NCBI GenBank assembly: GCA_903858935.1
Contig: CAIOKO010000074.1
Location: 1 to 33,124 of the forward strand
DNA from: an uncultured Schlesneria sp.
GTDB lineage: Bacteria; Planctomycetota; Planctomycetia; Planctomycetales; Planctomycetaceae
Length of the DNA: 33,124 nucleotides
Reading direction: 5' to 3'
A program made the translations under genes and the position numbers. The first letter of the stretch is position 1. Every line of letters starts with the position of its first letter. The notes beneath the pieces were generated by a model that saw only the letters and a program-made list of their open reading frames with translations, was not told the origin of the DNA and did no database searches. Shown here in pieces: positions 1-7,717 of this stretch.

Positions 1-132
1 GGTCAATTGCGCCAGAGCGGTTTTGGTGGACCGGTTTACCGGTCGCTACATCAGAACTCTCAAATCAATAACAAAAACAGTCCGCATCATTCGACAATCC
101 TGATTCTTGAACTCTCCAACCTGTTCATACGA

Positions 133-168
133 AACCGTCACCCGGCTCACGTCGGGTGACGGTTTTTT
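133..168 (+). terminator. Rho-independent terminator of an upstream plus-strand unit
   Basis: A perfect 12-bp stem (133-144 with 153-164, core CCGTCACCCG / CGGGTGACGG) closes an 8-nt loop and runs into six T residues (163-168). The T tract lies only on the plus-strand side, so it should end a transcript that enters from left of the window. That gene is not identifiable. One frame has a stop at 69-71 and could be its last 22 codons, but nothing confirms this. Confidence 0.85.
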
Positions 169-253
169 CGTTGCCACTTCTAAATCAGCCAAGGCGATCG
201 TTTTCGCTGACGTAAAGAGAAGGACGACGAGGAGAAAGACGACAAGGAAGGAT

Positions 254-285
254 TTTTAACCACGAAGAGCGCGAAGATCACGAAG
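254..285 (+). repeat. 'CACGAAG' dispersed repeat, copy 1 (arm of an inverted pair)
   Basis: A 32-base stretch built on the unit CACGAAG (ACCACGAAGAGCGCGAAG...). It is repeated in inverted orientation at 336-367 with 28 of 32 positions matching, so the two arms could fold into one long hairpin over a 50-base spacer. A third, shorter copy lies at 16191-16212. The rest of 169-406 holds no convincing gene. Purine-rich ORFs here are low-complexity translations of the repeat (TTKSTKSTK-type peptides). Confidence 0.8.
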
Positions 286-335
286 TGAAGAGATGAGAAA
301 ATGCTTCGAGTTTCCTTCTTAACAACACTATTCTT

Positions 336-367
336 CTTCGTGCTCTTCGTGCTCTTCGTGGTAAAAT
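336..367 (-). repeat. 'CACGAAG' dispersed repeat, copy 2 (inverted arm)
   Basis: Reverse-complement partner of the repeat at 254-285. On the plus strand it reads as three CTTCGTG units followed by GTAAAAT. It ends 39 bases from the stop of the sugar-binding protein gene, so the paired arms may also act as a 3' end for that minus-strand transcript, although there is no clean U tract. Confidence 0.8.
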
Positions 368-406
368 CTCTTTGCATTCGGCCTCTTGTCGCCGGAACGT
401 TCAACA

Positions 407-1444
407 TCAGACGATGCAATGCAGCGGATCTGCGAGGTAATACATCGCTTCGAGTGCTCGAGGGTCATCAGCCGTCACCAGTGGTCCCGGCGTGATAATT
501 TCCAGCGGAACTGTTTCGATCTTTTCTTTGTTTCGGGCGATGAACTGACCCAGGAACAGTGCCGTCTGGTGGATTCGGCAGACCGGATTGACTGCGGATG
601 CGGCGAGTGTGCCGTTCTTGATCGCATCGAGTCCATCCTTCTGGCCATCAACGGCAACGACGACCATTTTTTCGTGAATCGTTCCCTTAAGTGCGGGAAT
701 TGAGCCCAACGCCATGTCATCACTGTGGAAAAAGGCTCCGGCGATCGGAGTCGTTTCCTGCTGGAGCAATGCCTCAAACGTATTACGAGCTTTTTCCTTT
801 TTCCAGTCGCACCAGCGGACGCCGCCACCAACGACTTCCACTTCGGGAAATTTCTTGACGATGTTTTCGAAACCTTGACGTCGGCCCTGGGCACCGCTGT
901 GACCGTCCAGTCCGCCGATATGAATCACTTTTCCTTTCCCGCCGATCTTCTTCATCAGGTATCCGACGCTTTTCTCGGCCATGTCAACGTGGTCTGGAGT
1001 GACCTCGCACCAGACCCCCGTGTCTCGCATCTTGTCCATGTCAACAAGCAGCGTATCCATCGAGATCACTGGAATCCCACGTGCTTTGAGACGCTTGCAC
1101 GGTTCTGCGAGTGAGTCGATCTGGACCGCCTGAAAGCAGCAGAAATCCCAGTCGCGAGTGGTCAATGAGTCAATCTTGTCACGTTGCCGACCGGGATCGA
1201 ATTCGCCATCGAACCATTCGATTTCGACGTTCAATAGTCCACCCCAAAGTTCGGCTGTTTTCTTCCCCAGCTCGCACCATGTGCTTTGCAGACCTGCGTT
1301 AGAAAATGCGGCTCTCAAAGGCTTTTTCGTGGATTCGGTTGCAGGTGGCAGTGCTGACTGTGCACATCCGGCGATTGTCATTCCCAAGGCACCTGTTGTG
1401 CCGATCGCCAATGTTTCGAGAAAATCACGTCGTGATGCAGCCAT
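407..1444 (-). CDS. Tat-exported sugar-binding lipoprotein (ABC-type periplasmic binding protein, Peripla_BP_4 family)
   Basis: This 345-residue protein opens with a twin-arginine signal (SRRDFLETLAIG) followed by a hydrophobic stretch and a lipobox (IAGC), so it should be exported folded and lipid-anchored. The rest resembles ribose/galactose-type substrate-binding proteins: two alpha/beta lobes, an 'IPVISMDTLL' strand, 'GKVIHIGGLDGHSGAQGRRQGF' split around a ligand-site Gly/Arg-rich segment, and 'AVDGQKDGLDAIKNG' near the end. I chose ATG 1444 because AGAGGA lies just upstream; a start 17 codons earlier has no ribosome site and would spoil the Tat n-region. No permease or ATPase gene adjoins it, so the ligand and transport partners are unknown. 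It is last in a minus-strand run, 61 bases after the kinase gene. The family call is firm; the substrate is not. Confidence 0.88.
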   Translation of the reverse strand: MAASRRDFLETLAIGTTGALGMTIAGCAQSALPPATESTKKPLRAAFSNAGLQSTWCELGKKTAELWGGLLNVEIEWFDGEFDPGRQRDKIDSLTTRDWDFCCFQAVQIDSLAEPCKRLKARGIPVISMDTLLVDMDKMRDTGVWCEVTPDHVDMAEKSVGYLMKKIGGKGKVIHIGGLDGHSGAQGRRQGFENIVKKFPEVEVVGGGVRWCDWKKEKARNTFEALLQQETTPIAGAFFHSDDMALGSIPALKGTIHEKMVVVAVDGQKDGLDAIKNGTLAASAVNPVCRIHQTALFLGQFIARNKEKIETVPLEIITPGPLVTADDPRALEAMYYLADPLHCIV

Positions 1445-1505
1445 GGTATTCCTCTGATTTAAGGAGTTGAGTGAAGATGTTTTTTCGAGTTTCAACGGGC
1501 TTTAT

Positions 1506-3173
1506 CTACAGTCGTCCGCTGCGGAAAATTCCGTAGACCAGCCAGATCGCCAGAAGACTTGAAATGACAAAGATAGGTAACGTCACCCAGATCGTGCTTG
1601 AGCCTCTTGAGATAATCAGCGCCGATGCCACGATCAAGGAGCCGATTACCATACCAACAACCAGGCGATTACTCGAACGTTCCAGCTCGAGAATAAAGTG
1701 GTCCAGATTGCGGTGTTCGAGCTGTATTCGCAAGTCGTCCTGGCTGAGCTTACGCAGAGTCCGATTAATATGACCTGGGATGTCATGTGCATAGCCAAGC
1801 AGGCTTTGCGACTCGGACCACATCCGCTCGGCCATGCGCGAAGGTGAGTATCGATCTTTCACCAGTTTTTCGACGAACGGCTGTAAGTGAGCGGCCAGAT
1901 TAAATTCGGGGTCGAGCGTGCGTCCGACACCTTCCAGCGTCACCAGACAACGAATCAGCAGCATGAGACTGCCCGGACATCGAATTCCGTGATTCGATAA
2001 AATCGCAACGAAGTCGGAAAGAATATGTCCGACATTCAAGCGTTCGAGTTCGACTCCATAATAGTTTGAGACGAAATCCCGCATGTCGATCTGTAGAAGT
2101 GGCCGATCAATTTCCCGATGTATCTCACCGATCTGAAGGACGAGCCTCACGGCCGCATCAACATCCTGCTGGCTGATCGCCAATAGCAGGTCGACAAGTT
2201 GCTCGCGAGTTTTCCCGTCGAGCATCCCGATCATTCCATAGTCGAGCAAACAGAGTGTTCCATCGCGCAAAATGCGGACATTGCCGGGATGTGGATCGCC
2301 ATGAAAAACCCCGAATTCGAAGGCTTGCTTCATGAAAATTCGGGCACCGTTGGCCGCGATTTCTTCCGGTGTAAACCTGGCTCCGACCATCAATTTCAGT
2401 TCGTCAATCCTGAGTCCATCGACATATTCCATCGATAAGACCGCTTCGGTCGTCAGTTCCCAATAGACCTGCGGAACGTAAAGCGTGGCGTCCTGGCGGA
2501 ACAGACGACGAAATTCGTCCATCGTCCTCCCTTCGCGGGCAAAATTCAGTTCGCGTCGAATGGACCGGGCGAAGTGATTGACGAGTCCGATTGGATCAAA
2601 AATCCGCGACTCAGGGATATTGCTTTCAAGCAGGATCGCCAGCTCTTGCATCAGCAACAGGTCCCGTTCGACATCGCGAACGGCTGTGGGGCGCCGAATT
2701 TTGATTGCCAGGGGGGTTCCATCAAAATGCGTTGCACGATGGACCTGCCCCAGGGAACCAGCGGCGAGAGGAGACCTGTCGAAGGTGGCGAACAGCTTTT
2801 CGACGGGTTGACCGAGTTCGGTTTCCAGCTGAGCGACAGCCTCTTCCGAAGGGAATGGAGGGACACTTTCCTGCAGCTTTTGTAATTCGATCAGCATTCC
2901 AGGGGGCACGAGGTCCGGCCGGGTGCTCATCACCTGGCCGAACTTGATGAATGTCGGCCCGAGCTTTTCGAGCGCCATCCGGATTCGTTCCACCTGCTTC
3001 AGATGGCGTAACGGCTCCGGAGGATTGCGGCTGAAACTACGTCGCCACCGATACCAGAAATTGCGCAGTCCAATACGATCCACGAGGTCCCCGAACCCGT
3101 GGTTCAAAAGAACCGTTACAATTTCGCTGGTTCGTCCGATATTTCGGAGCAGCCGAAAGGGATTGGCTTCCAC
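1506..3173 (-). CDS. ubiB: ABC1/UbiB-family atypical kinase, membrane anchored
   Basis: A 555-residue member of the ABC1/ADCK/UbiB family, whose members support ubiquinone or isoprenoid-lipid metabolism through an atypical kinase/ATPase fold. Visible family marks are the KxGQ motif (K77-F-G-Q80), the Ala-rich loop (AAGS, 137-140), the ATP-site lysine in LAIKIRRP (K158), the catalytic segment HGDPHPGN (291-298) and the DYG metal-binding motif (311-313). Two hydrophobic helices at the C-terminus (about 510-552) should anchor it in the membrane, as in other bacterial UbiB proteins. The start is GTG 3173, set by AGGAG eight bases upstream. It begins 20 bases after leuD and is probably cotranscribed with it. 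The family is certain. The exact quinone-related role is inferred, and no ubiquinone biosynthesis gene lies nearby. Confidence 0.93.
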   Translation of the reverse strand: MEANPFRLLRNIGRTSEIVTVLLNHGFGDLVDRIGLRNFWYRWRRSFSRNPPEPLRHLKQVERIRMALEKLGPTFIKFGQVMSTRPDLVPPGMLIELQKLQESVPPFPSEEAVAQLETELGQPVEKLFATFDRSPLAAGSLGQVHRATHFDGTPLAIKIRRPTAVRDVERDLLLMQELAILLESNIPESRIFDPIGLVNHFARSIRRELNFAREGRTMDEFRRLFRQDATLYVPQVYWELTTEAVLSMEYVDGLRIDELKLMVGARFTPEEIAANGARIFMKQAFEFGVFHGDPHPGNVRILRDGTLCLLDYGMIGMLDGKTREQLVDLLLAISQQDVDAAVRLVLQIGEIHREIDRPLLQIDMRDFVSNYYGVELERLNVGHILSDFVAILSNHGIRCPGSLMLLIRCLVTLEGVGRTLDPEFNLAAHLQPFVEKLVKDRYSPSRMAERMWSESQSLLGYAHDIPGHINRTLRKLSQDDLRIQLEHRNLDHFILELERSSNRLVVGMVIGSLIVASALIISRGSSTIWVTLPIFVISSLLAIWLVYGIFRSGRL

Positions 3174-3193
3174 TTGGATGCTCCTTTTGGCGA

Positions 3194-3787
3194 CTACGCT
3201 TTAAAGCCGGTCATATAGGGAAGCTGACTGGCCGTTTGTTTGACCGAAGTGGCACCGTCAAGCAACTGTCCAAGGAAGTCCCAGTTACCCGTTGTCAGCG
3301 AGGAACGTGCACTTTCCAGGATCTCGATACCGAACACGATCTCATCGGAGCGAACTTGTTTGGTCAGGAGATCAACGGTGATGACACGTGGCGGATTCTC
3401 CTCAACCGCTTTGGAGAGACGATCGAGGTCCGCACGCGAGGCAGCGACGCAGGGAATTCCCAGCGTCGTGCAATTCCCGAAAAAGATTTCAGCGAATGAC
3501 TCGGCGATGATCGCTTTAATTCCCCAGCGCATTAAGGCCTGGGGTGCGTGTTCGCGGGACGATCCACAACCGAAGTTTCGTCCGCCGATCAGCACAGAAC
3601 CGTGTCGATAATGAGCGTCGTCAAACGGATGCGACTTGTCCTGAAGACGGTCATCCTCGAAAGCATGGTCTCCGAGACCGTCAAAGGTCACGCAGCGCAG
3701 GAAGCGGGCAGGGATAATTCGATCGGTATCGATGTCATCCAAAAGTAAGGGAACGCCGCTGCCAAAGATTTTGGTGATATTTTGCAT
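3194..3787 (-). CDS. leuD: 3-isopropylmalate dehydratase, small subunit
   Basis: At 197 residues this has the normal LeuD length. LeuD pairs with LeuC to isomerise 2-isopropylmalate to 3-isopropylmalate in leucine biosynthesis. The N-terminal [14 protein letters not shown] (17-30) and the [14 protein letters not shown] block (69-82) are signatures of the aconitase swivel domain, with the Ser/Arg substrate-contact residues present. The protein ends in the usual variable helical tail. It lies 18 bases downstream of the MFS gene and 20 bases upstream of the UbiB-like gene on the same strand. LeuC is not in the window, so the large subunit must be encoded elsewhere. The ribosome site before ATG 3787 is weak (AAAAGATCC), which suggests coupling to the upstream gene. 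Confidence 0.95.
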   Translation of the reverse strand: MQNITKIFGSGVPLLLDDIDTDRIIPARFLRCVTFDGLGDHAFEDDRLQDKSHPFDDAHYRHGSVLIGGRNFGCGSSREHAPQALMRWGIKAIIAESFAEIFFGNCTTLGIPCVAASRADLDRLSKAVEENPPRVITVDLLTKQVRSDEIVFGIEILESARSSLTTGNWDFLGQLLDGATSVKQTASQLPYMTGFKA

Positions 3788-3805
3788 GGTTAAGGATCTT
3801 TTCGT

Positions 3806-5350
3806 TTAGTCTTGTTCGGGCTTTGGCTCGGGCAAGAAACAGGACAGAATCAAATTCAAAAAGAACAATGTTCCGGCAACACCCGCAGCGACATATGCCG
3901 TTTTGGCTTCAGGTGACTCACCAGGAATGAATGATTGTAATGCCAGATACTGAGTGACGGCAGCGAACGGGGTTCCGATCATTCGGCCACCGATATTCGC
4001 CGCAAAGCTTTCTCCCGTACCTCGCAGGTGCATCGGGTAAGCTGCCGGGAGATAGTTTCCCCAGAAGCTGAATTGTGCCACGGTGAAGAGACCAGCCAGA
4101 AAAATTCCAATTCCTAACAGGGAGATGTGGAATCCGTGAAAACCGGGTATCCAACTGATGTCGGCACTGAAGAAGGTAGTTTCATGACCACGTGCAAACG
4201 CAATAAAAATTAACGGAGTGAGAATAAACCCGGGGATCAAAAAGAATCTCAACAGCCTTCGGCGGCTGGCAAAATAGACGACGAGAGCCGCAAGGCCGAA
4301 TCGACCGACAAGGCCTCCAATCTCTTGTGCCTTTGTGTATTCCGCCGCCTTCTTCTGTCGAATTTCTCCGGCGACCCGTCCTGCTGCGGCTTTTGCCTTC
4401 TCGGCAGCCTTTTCTTGATCAGGCTCTTTCTCAAGCTCTTTTTCTTTCGCAAGTTTCACTTTTTCGCCGGTCTCGGCCTTCACCGCATCGATGCCACCTA
4501 CGATTTGAGGCATTTGCTGAATTGCACCGAAAGCGACTCCGTAGCTGCACGCAAACATGGCGGTTGTAATCAGCGTTGTCGTTCGCAATTCCGGAGAAAA
4601 AAGCTCGGCGATGCTTGGCCGACGCAAAGTTCCCGAGGCCTTTTTCTGAGCCCATTTCGGCGACTCGGGCAAGAATGGACGAATCACGATCAGTGGAATC
4701 GCCGGGATGAGGCCCGACATCAGCGTATATCTCCACGCCGCATGCGAATCTGTGATTGATCCACCGAGAAAACTCAGGAAACCAGGCATACTGATTTCGG
4801 GGAGCAACTTCGCGTATTGCAGGATCAATCCGTTGGCGATGGCGACAAGCAACCCGCCAATGGAAGAAAACGCCTGCGTGTAGCCCAGGACTTTCTCACG
4901 CTGTTTTGGGTCATCGAAAAGTTCTGCCAACCAGGCCACTGCTGCAACAAACTCGACGCAAACACCGATAAAGGTTGTCGTTCGAAAGAACAGCAACATT
5001 GGCAAGCTGGTGGAAAACCCGGCTGCAAAAGCCGAAAAAGCGTATAGAAGAATGCTCCACGTGAGAACCCGACGACGTCCCAGGCGATCGGTCAAATATC
5101 CACCAAGCAGTCCAAATATCCCGCCGCATACGGCCGGAACATAGAACATCATGCTGAACCAGAACGCGAACTGCTCCTTTTTCGCCGGGGTGATATCCGC
5201 CAGTTCCTTTAACGCCGGGCCGATCACCAATGGCAACATGAGCAGTTCGTAGATATCGAACGCAAAGCCAATCGCAGCGATCACGCAAATTAACCATTGT
5301 GTGCTGGTCAACCGGAGTGGTGCGGCGTGAGCCGGAGCGGGAGCGGACAT
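3806..5350 (-). CDS. Major facilitator superfamily transporter with a charged helical insertion
   Basis: A 514-residue, 12-helix MFS permease of the metabolite:H+ symporter / sugar-transporter type. The family loop between helices 2 and 3 is clear (GGYLTDRLGRRRVL, 83-96), and the RYTLMSGLIPAIPL and FLPESPKW segments (about 207-232) match the end of the first six-helix half. Between the seventh and eighth helices it carries an unusual highly charged Lys/Glu/Ala stretch (residues 289-342) expected to form a long helix or coiled coil. Start ATG 5350 follows a strong GAGGAG. It heads a minus-strand run with leuD, the ABC1-type kinase and the sugar-binding protein, and is divergent from the ATP synthase operon. 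The substrate cannot be told from sequence. The link to leuD may be only positional. Confidence 0.9.
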   Translation of the reverse strand: MSAPAPAHAAPLRLTSTQWLICVIAAIGFAFDIYELLMLPLVIGPALKELADITPAKKEQFAFWFSMMFYVPAVCGGIFGLLGGYLTDRLGRRRVLTWSILLYAFSAFAAGFSTSLPMLLFFRTTTFIGVCVEFVAAVAWLAELFDDPKQREKVLGYTQAFSSIGGLLVAIANGLILQYAKLLPEISMPGFLSFLGGSITDSHAAWRYTLMSGLIPAIPLIVIRPFLPESPKWAQKKASGTLRRPSIAELFSPELRTTTLITTAMFACSYGVAFGAIQQMPQIVGGIDAVKAETGEKVKLAKEKELEKEPDQEKAAEKAKAAAGRVAGEIRQKKAAEYTKAQEIGGLVGRFGLAALVVYFASRRRLLRFFLIPGFILTPLIFIAFARGHETTFFSADISWIPGFHGFHISLLGIGIFLAGLFTVAQFSFWGNYLPAAYPMHLRGTGESFAANIGGRMIGTPFAAVTQYLALQSFIPGESPEAKTAYVAAGVAGTLFFLNLILSCFLPEPKPEQD

Positions 5351-5679
5351 AGAAACTCCTCTGAGGTGTCAATCGGCGGGATTCGAAACAGGAGGGCGCG
5401 TCGAGACATCAGTTTAAGCCGATATTCGCCGCCCGACAACCATGTGAAGAAGAACATTGTGAATGCCGATACCTTGATCGCGGTTTGGCGTCGTCCAGTT
5501 TTCGCCCCCGTCAGACGCCACAGTCATGTGGCAAATTGCCAAGAATGGGTATTGTCCTCGAAGTCAAGAACCAAAAGTGAGAATTTTACCCTCGTAAAAC
5601 CCCCAGCTTTGACATCAGAAATGGCCGTGGCTAGGATTCGGCTTTCCTGAACGTTCCGTAATGATTTTCCGAGTACGTT
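5351..5679. other. Divergent intergenic region between the MFS gene and the ATP synthase operon
   Basis: These 329 bases hold no convincing gene. On the plus strand there is a good promoter at 5609-5637 for the ATP synthase operon. On the minus strand I see the GAGGAG ribosome site of the MFS gene but no clear -35/-10 pair for it. Confidence 0.6.
5609..5637 (+). promoter_or_regulatory. Sigma70-like promoter of the ATP synthase operon
   Basis: TTGACA (5609-5614) and TAGGAT (5632-5637) are separated by exactly 17 bases. The -35 box is a perfect consensus match and the -10 box matches four of six. Transcription would start near 5644, leaving a leader of about 36 bases before atpZ. Confidence 0.65.
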
Positions 5680-5919
5680 GTGACCAAAAGCGACAACAAT
5701 CGCGACGGCCGTAACTCAGTCGCTCGGGGCTACGTCATCGCAACTCGGGTGTCGTCGATCGGGATGCAGATGGCCATTCCACCCTTAATTGGGTATTGGG
5801 CAGATGCAAGGTTTAATACCGCACCCTGGTTGGTGATTCTTGGGGCGGCATTAGGTTTCTCGGTTTCGCTGCTGGAGTTGATAAAGTTTGCTAAGGACAG
5901 CGAAGTTCCAAAAGATTAA
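5680..5919 (+). CDS. atpZ: AtpZ/AtpI-family small membrane protein of the ATP synthase operon
   Basis: A 79-residue protein with a hydrophilic N-terminus and two membrane helices (about 21-42 and 49-70). The spacing and the GYWADARFNTAPW turn between the helices match the AtpZ type (putative F0F1-ATPase subunit), often first in bacterial atp operons. AtpZ is linked to assembly of the c-ring and, with AtpI, to ion (Mg2+/Ca2+) handling. The start is GTG 5680 with only a weak ribosome site. It sits about 36 bases after the predicted transcription start and 33 bases before atpI, which fits its being the first operon gene. Family assignment rests on size, topology and position. Confidence 0.82.
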   Translation: MTKSDNNRDGRNSVARGYVIATRVSSIGMQMAIPPLIGYWADARFNTAPWLVILGAALGFSVSLLELIKFAKDSEVPKD

Positions 5920-5952
5920 GGCCAAAGGGCTTGTTCGAAGTTGAGGGTTGGG

Positions 5953-6360
5953 ATGTACTCCCTTGCACGTCGTCAGGCTGTGTTTACGTTGGGGATGCTG
6001 GTATTTGGCGGTATTGCTGCTGGTATTGCGTTCGGGGCGGTAGGCCTGAAGGGTGTTGAGGGCGTTTGTTATTCGGTTTTGTTGTGTTTGATTCCTGGGT
6101 GGTTGACGATCTACTCCAGTGTTTTGTTAAAAAGTCCCCAGCTTACTGCGTATGTTGTGCTTGTGGGAACCGCGCTTCGGATGGTTTTCGTATTGTTGGG
6201 CTTGTTTGCGGTCGGTGTTCTTCGTCAGGATCTTGGGTTTCGCGAATTTACGGTTTGGGTAATTTTCAGCTATCTGGTTGCATTAGCTCTTGAGACCTGG
6301 ATGGTTTTGTTGCCTGCTTCGTCTGAAGCGGTTTCGGCAGAGGCGGTTTCGAGTCGTTGA
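5953..6360 (+). CDS. atpI: ATP synthase protein I-like membrane protein
   Basis: 135 residues with four predicted membrane helices and little else, placed between atpZ and atpB. This matches the AtpI / ATP synthase I group, thought to help assemble the c-ring, though sequence conservation in the family is low. I chose ATG 5953 because GAGGG stands five bases upstream; a TTG start 12 bases earlier (5941) has no such site. The coding strand is markedly rich in G and T here (TTG, GTT, GGT, TTT codons), partly because of the hydrophobic composition. The stop lies 23 bases before the preferred atpB start. Confidence 0.75.
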   Translation: MYSLARRQAVFTLGMLVFGGIAAGIAFGAVGLKGVEGVCYSVLLCLIPGWLTIYSSVLLKSPQLTAYVVLVGTALRMVFVLLGLFAVGVLRQDLGFREFTVWVIFSYLVALALETWMVLLPASSEAVSAEAVSSR

Positions 6361-6383
6361 AATTGTTGGTATCGGCGGAAGTT

Positions 6384-7295
6384 ATGGATCCATTTCATCA
6401 CGTGCGAGACGGCAGCGAATGGGAGCTCCCCCAGTTCGTGCTCAATTTCTTCGGCCGTGATACGCAGTTTGTGTTGCCGTTCGGGCTCACAAAATACATG
6501 GTTTTGCAGGTTGTCGCTGCGGTTCTTGCGTTTTTGGTTTTCCGTGGGCTTTCGCAACGAGTTGCGGGTGGTAAGCCGGTAAAGGGTGTTTTCTGGAATT
6601 TCTGGGAAATGCTCGCCTTGTACGTACGTGATGAGATTGTCCGTCCGTCAATCGGAATCCCGCATGACGATCACGGCCACGACGATCATGGGCATGCCGA
6701 CGCTGGTCATGAACATGGTAGTTCTGTGAAAGACTCGCATGCAGCGGAGGCTCATTCTGCTGTAGAGGTCGGTCATCCTGCAGATAAATACCTTCCGTTT
6801 GTGTGGAGTGTCTTTTTCTACGTTTTGTTCTGTAATCTGCTTGGTGCCCTTCCTTTGATGGGTTCACCAACTGCGAATATTAATGTGACCGCCGTACTCG
6901 CCTTGATGGTGTTTATCCATGTGGTGATGTATGGGTCTCAGAAGTCTGGATTTGGTGGATATTTAAAGTCACTCGTGCCGCATATGGATCTGCCTGGTCC
7001 GATTGCCGTGTTGCTTTTGCCAATGATCTGGGTGATTGAGGCAGGTGGCCTGTTGATTAAGCACGGTGTGCTGGCAATTCGGCTTTTTGCCAATATCATG
7101 GCTGGGCATACGGTTCTGGGTGTGTTTCTCGGTTTCATTGCCTTGGCTGGTTCGTTATGGCCTGTTGTGATTCCTGCCAGTATTTTGGGTCAGGTCGGAA
7201 TCGGGATGCTGGAATTGTTTGTTGCTTTCCTTCAGGCCTATGTGTTCGCGTTGTTAACGTCGTTATTCATTAGTGCGGCTGTGAATCCTCACTGA
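6384..7295 (+). CDS. atpB: ATP synthase Fo subunit a with histidine-rich loop
   Basis: The a subunit forms the proton half-channels next to the c-ring. The conserved helix with the essential arginine is present (AIRLFANIMAGHTVLG), as are the helix around NLLGALPLMGSPTANINVT and a final hydrophobic pair ending near the C-terminus. The protein is 303 residues from ATG 6384, preceded by GGCGGAAG; a TTG at 6357 overlapping the atpI stop would add nine residues. Between helix 1 and helix 2 (residues 94-131, DNA 6663-6776) it has a loop with ten histidines plus many Asp and Gly, absent from E. coli AtpB. By E. coli topology this loop would face the cytoplasm. Its role is unknown; metal or proton buffering are guesses. 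Confidence 0.95.
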   Translation: MDPFHHVRDGSEWELPQFVLNFFGRDTQFVLPFGLTKYMVLQVVAAVLAFLVFRGLSQRVAGGKPVKGVFWNFWEMLALYVRDEIVRPSIGIPHDDHGHDDHGHADAGHEHGSSVKDSHAAEAHSAVEVGHPADKYLPFVWSVFFYVLFCNLLGALPLMGSPTANINVTAVLALMVFIHVVMYGSQKSGFGGYLKSLVPHMDLPGPIAVLLLPMIWVIEAGGLLIKHGVLAIRLFANIMAGHTVLGVFLGFIALAGSLWPVVIPASILGQVGIGMLELFVAFLQAYVFALLTSLFISAAVNPH

Positions 7296-7355
7296 TGTTT
7301 TGGTGTGTCAAATGTCATTGGGGTATCCCCAAGTTTCCTGGTCAGGAGAGTTGAA

Positions 7356-7673
7356 GTGAGTCAGAATTTGCGAGTCTTGGTTTACGGTGTTGGGTTGTTC
7401 CTCGTATTTGCAGCCCCTGCTCTGGCCGCCGATGGCGGTAATAGCGGTTTGCATTTCTCCGGTGCAATCGGTGCAGCTCTGACGATCATCGGTGCTGGCT
7501 GGGCCATCGGAAAGATTGGTACCGCTGCTGTTGAAGGAATGGCTCGTCAGCCAGAAGTGGCTGGCAACATTCAAACTGCAATGATCATCGCCGCCGCTCT
7601 GGTCGAAGGTGCGACGTTCTTTGCGTTGATCGTCTGCATGGGCAGCAACAAGGATTACAAGCCTTACAACTGA
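7356..7673 (+). CDS. atpE: ATP synthase Fo subunit c with signal-peptide-like N-terminus
   Basis: The c subunit forms the rotor ring. The helical hairpin is clear: a Gly-rich first helix, the polar loop ARQPE (63-67), and a second helix with the ion-binding glutamate E84 (AAALVEGATFF). The first 25 residues look like a cleavable signal peptide ending APALA-AD, so the mature protein would be about 80 residues, the usual c size. GTG 7356 is preferred because AGGAGAG lies just upstream; an upstream GTG at 7305 would add 17 residues. The residues that bind Na+ in Ilyobacter-type c subunits (Gln in helix 1, Ser/Thr next to the Glu, Tyr) are replaced by Ile, Gly/Ala and Phe, so proton coupling is likely. 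Confidence 0.95.
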   Translation: MSQNLRVLVYGVGLFLVFAAPALAADGGNSGLHFSGAIGAALTIIGAGWAIGKIGTAAVEGMARQPEVAGNIQTAMIIAAALVEGATFFALIVCMGSNKDYKPYN

Positions 7674-7717
7674 TTGGGTCTTGGTTGAGTTTGGTTCGTT
7701 TAGTCAGGTGATCGGTT

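Noticed and set aside
1-71. C-terminal end of a plus-strand gene in frame 3 (stop at 69-71)
   Set aside because: Only 22 codons visible, no recognisable motif, and frames 1 and 2 are also open at the edge. The terminator at 133-168 supports an upstream gene but not which frame.
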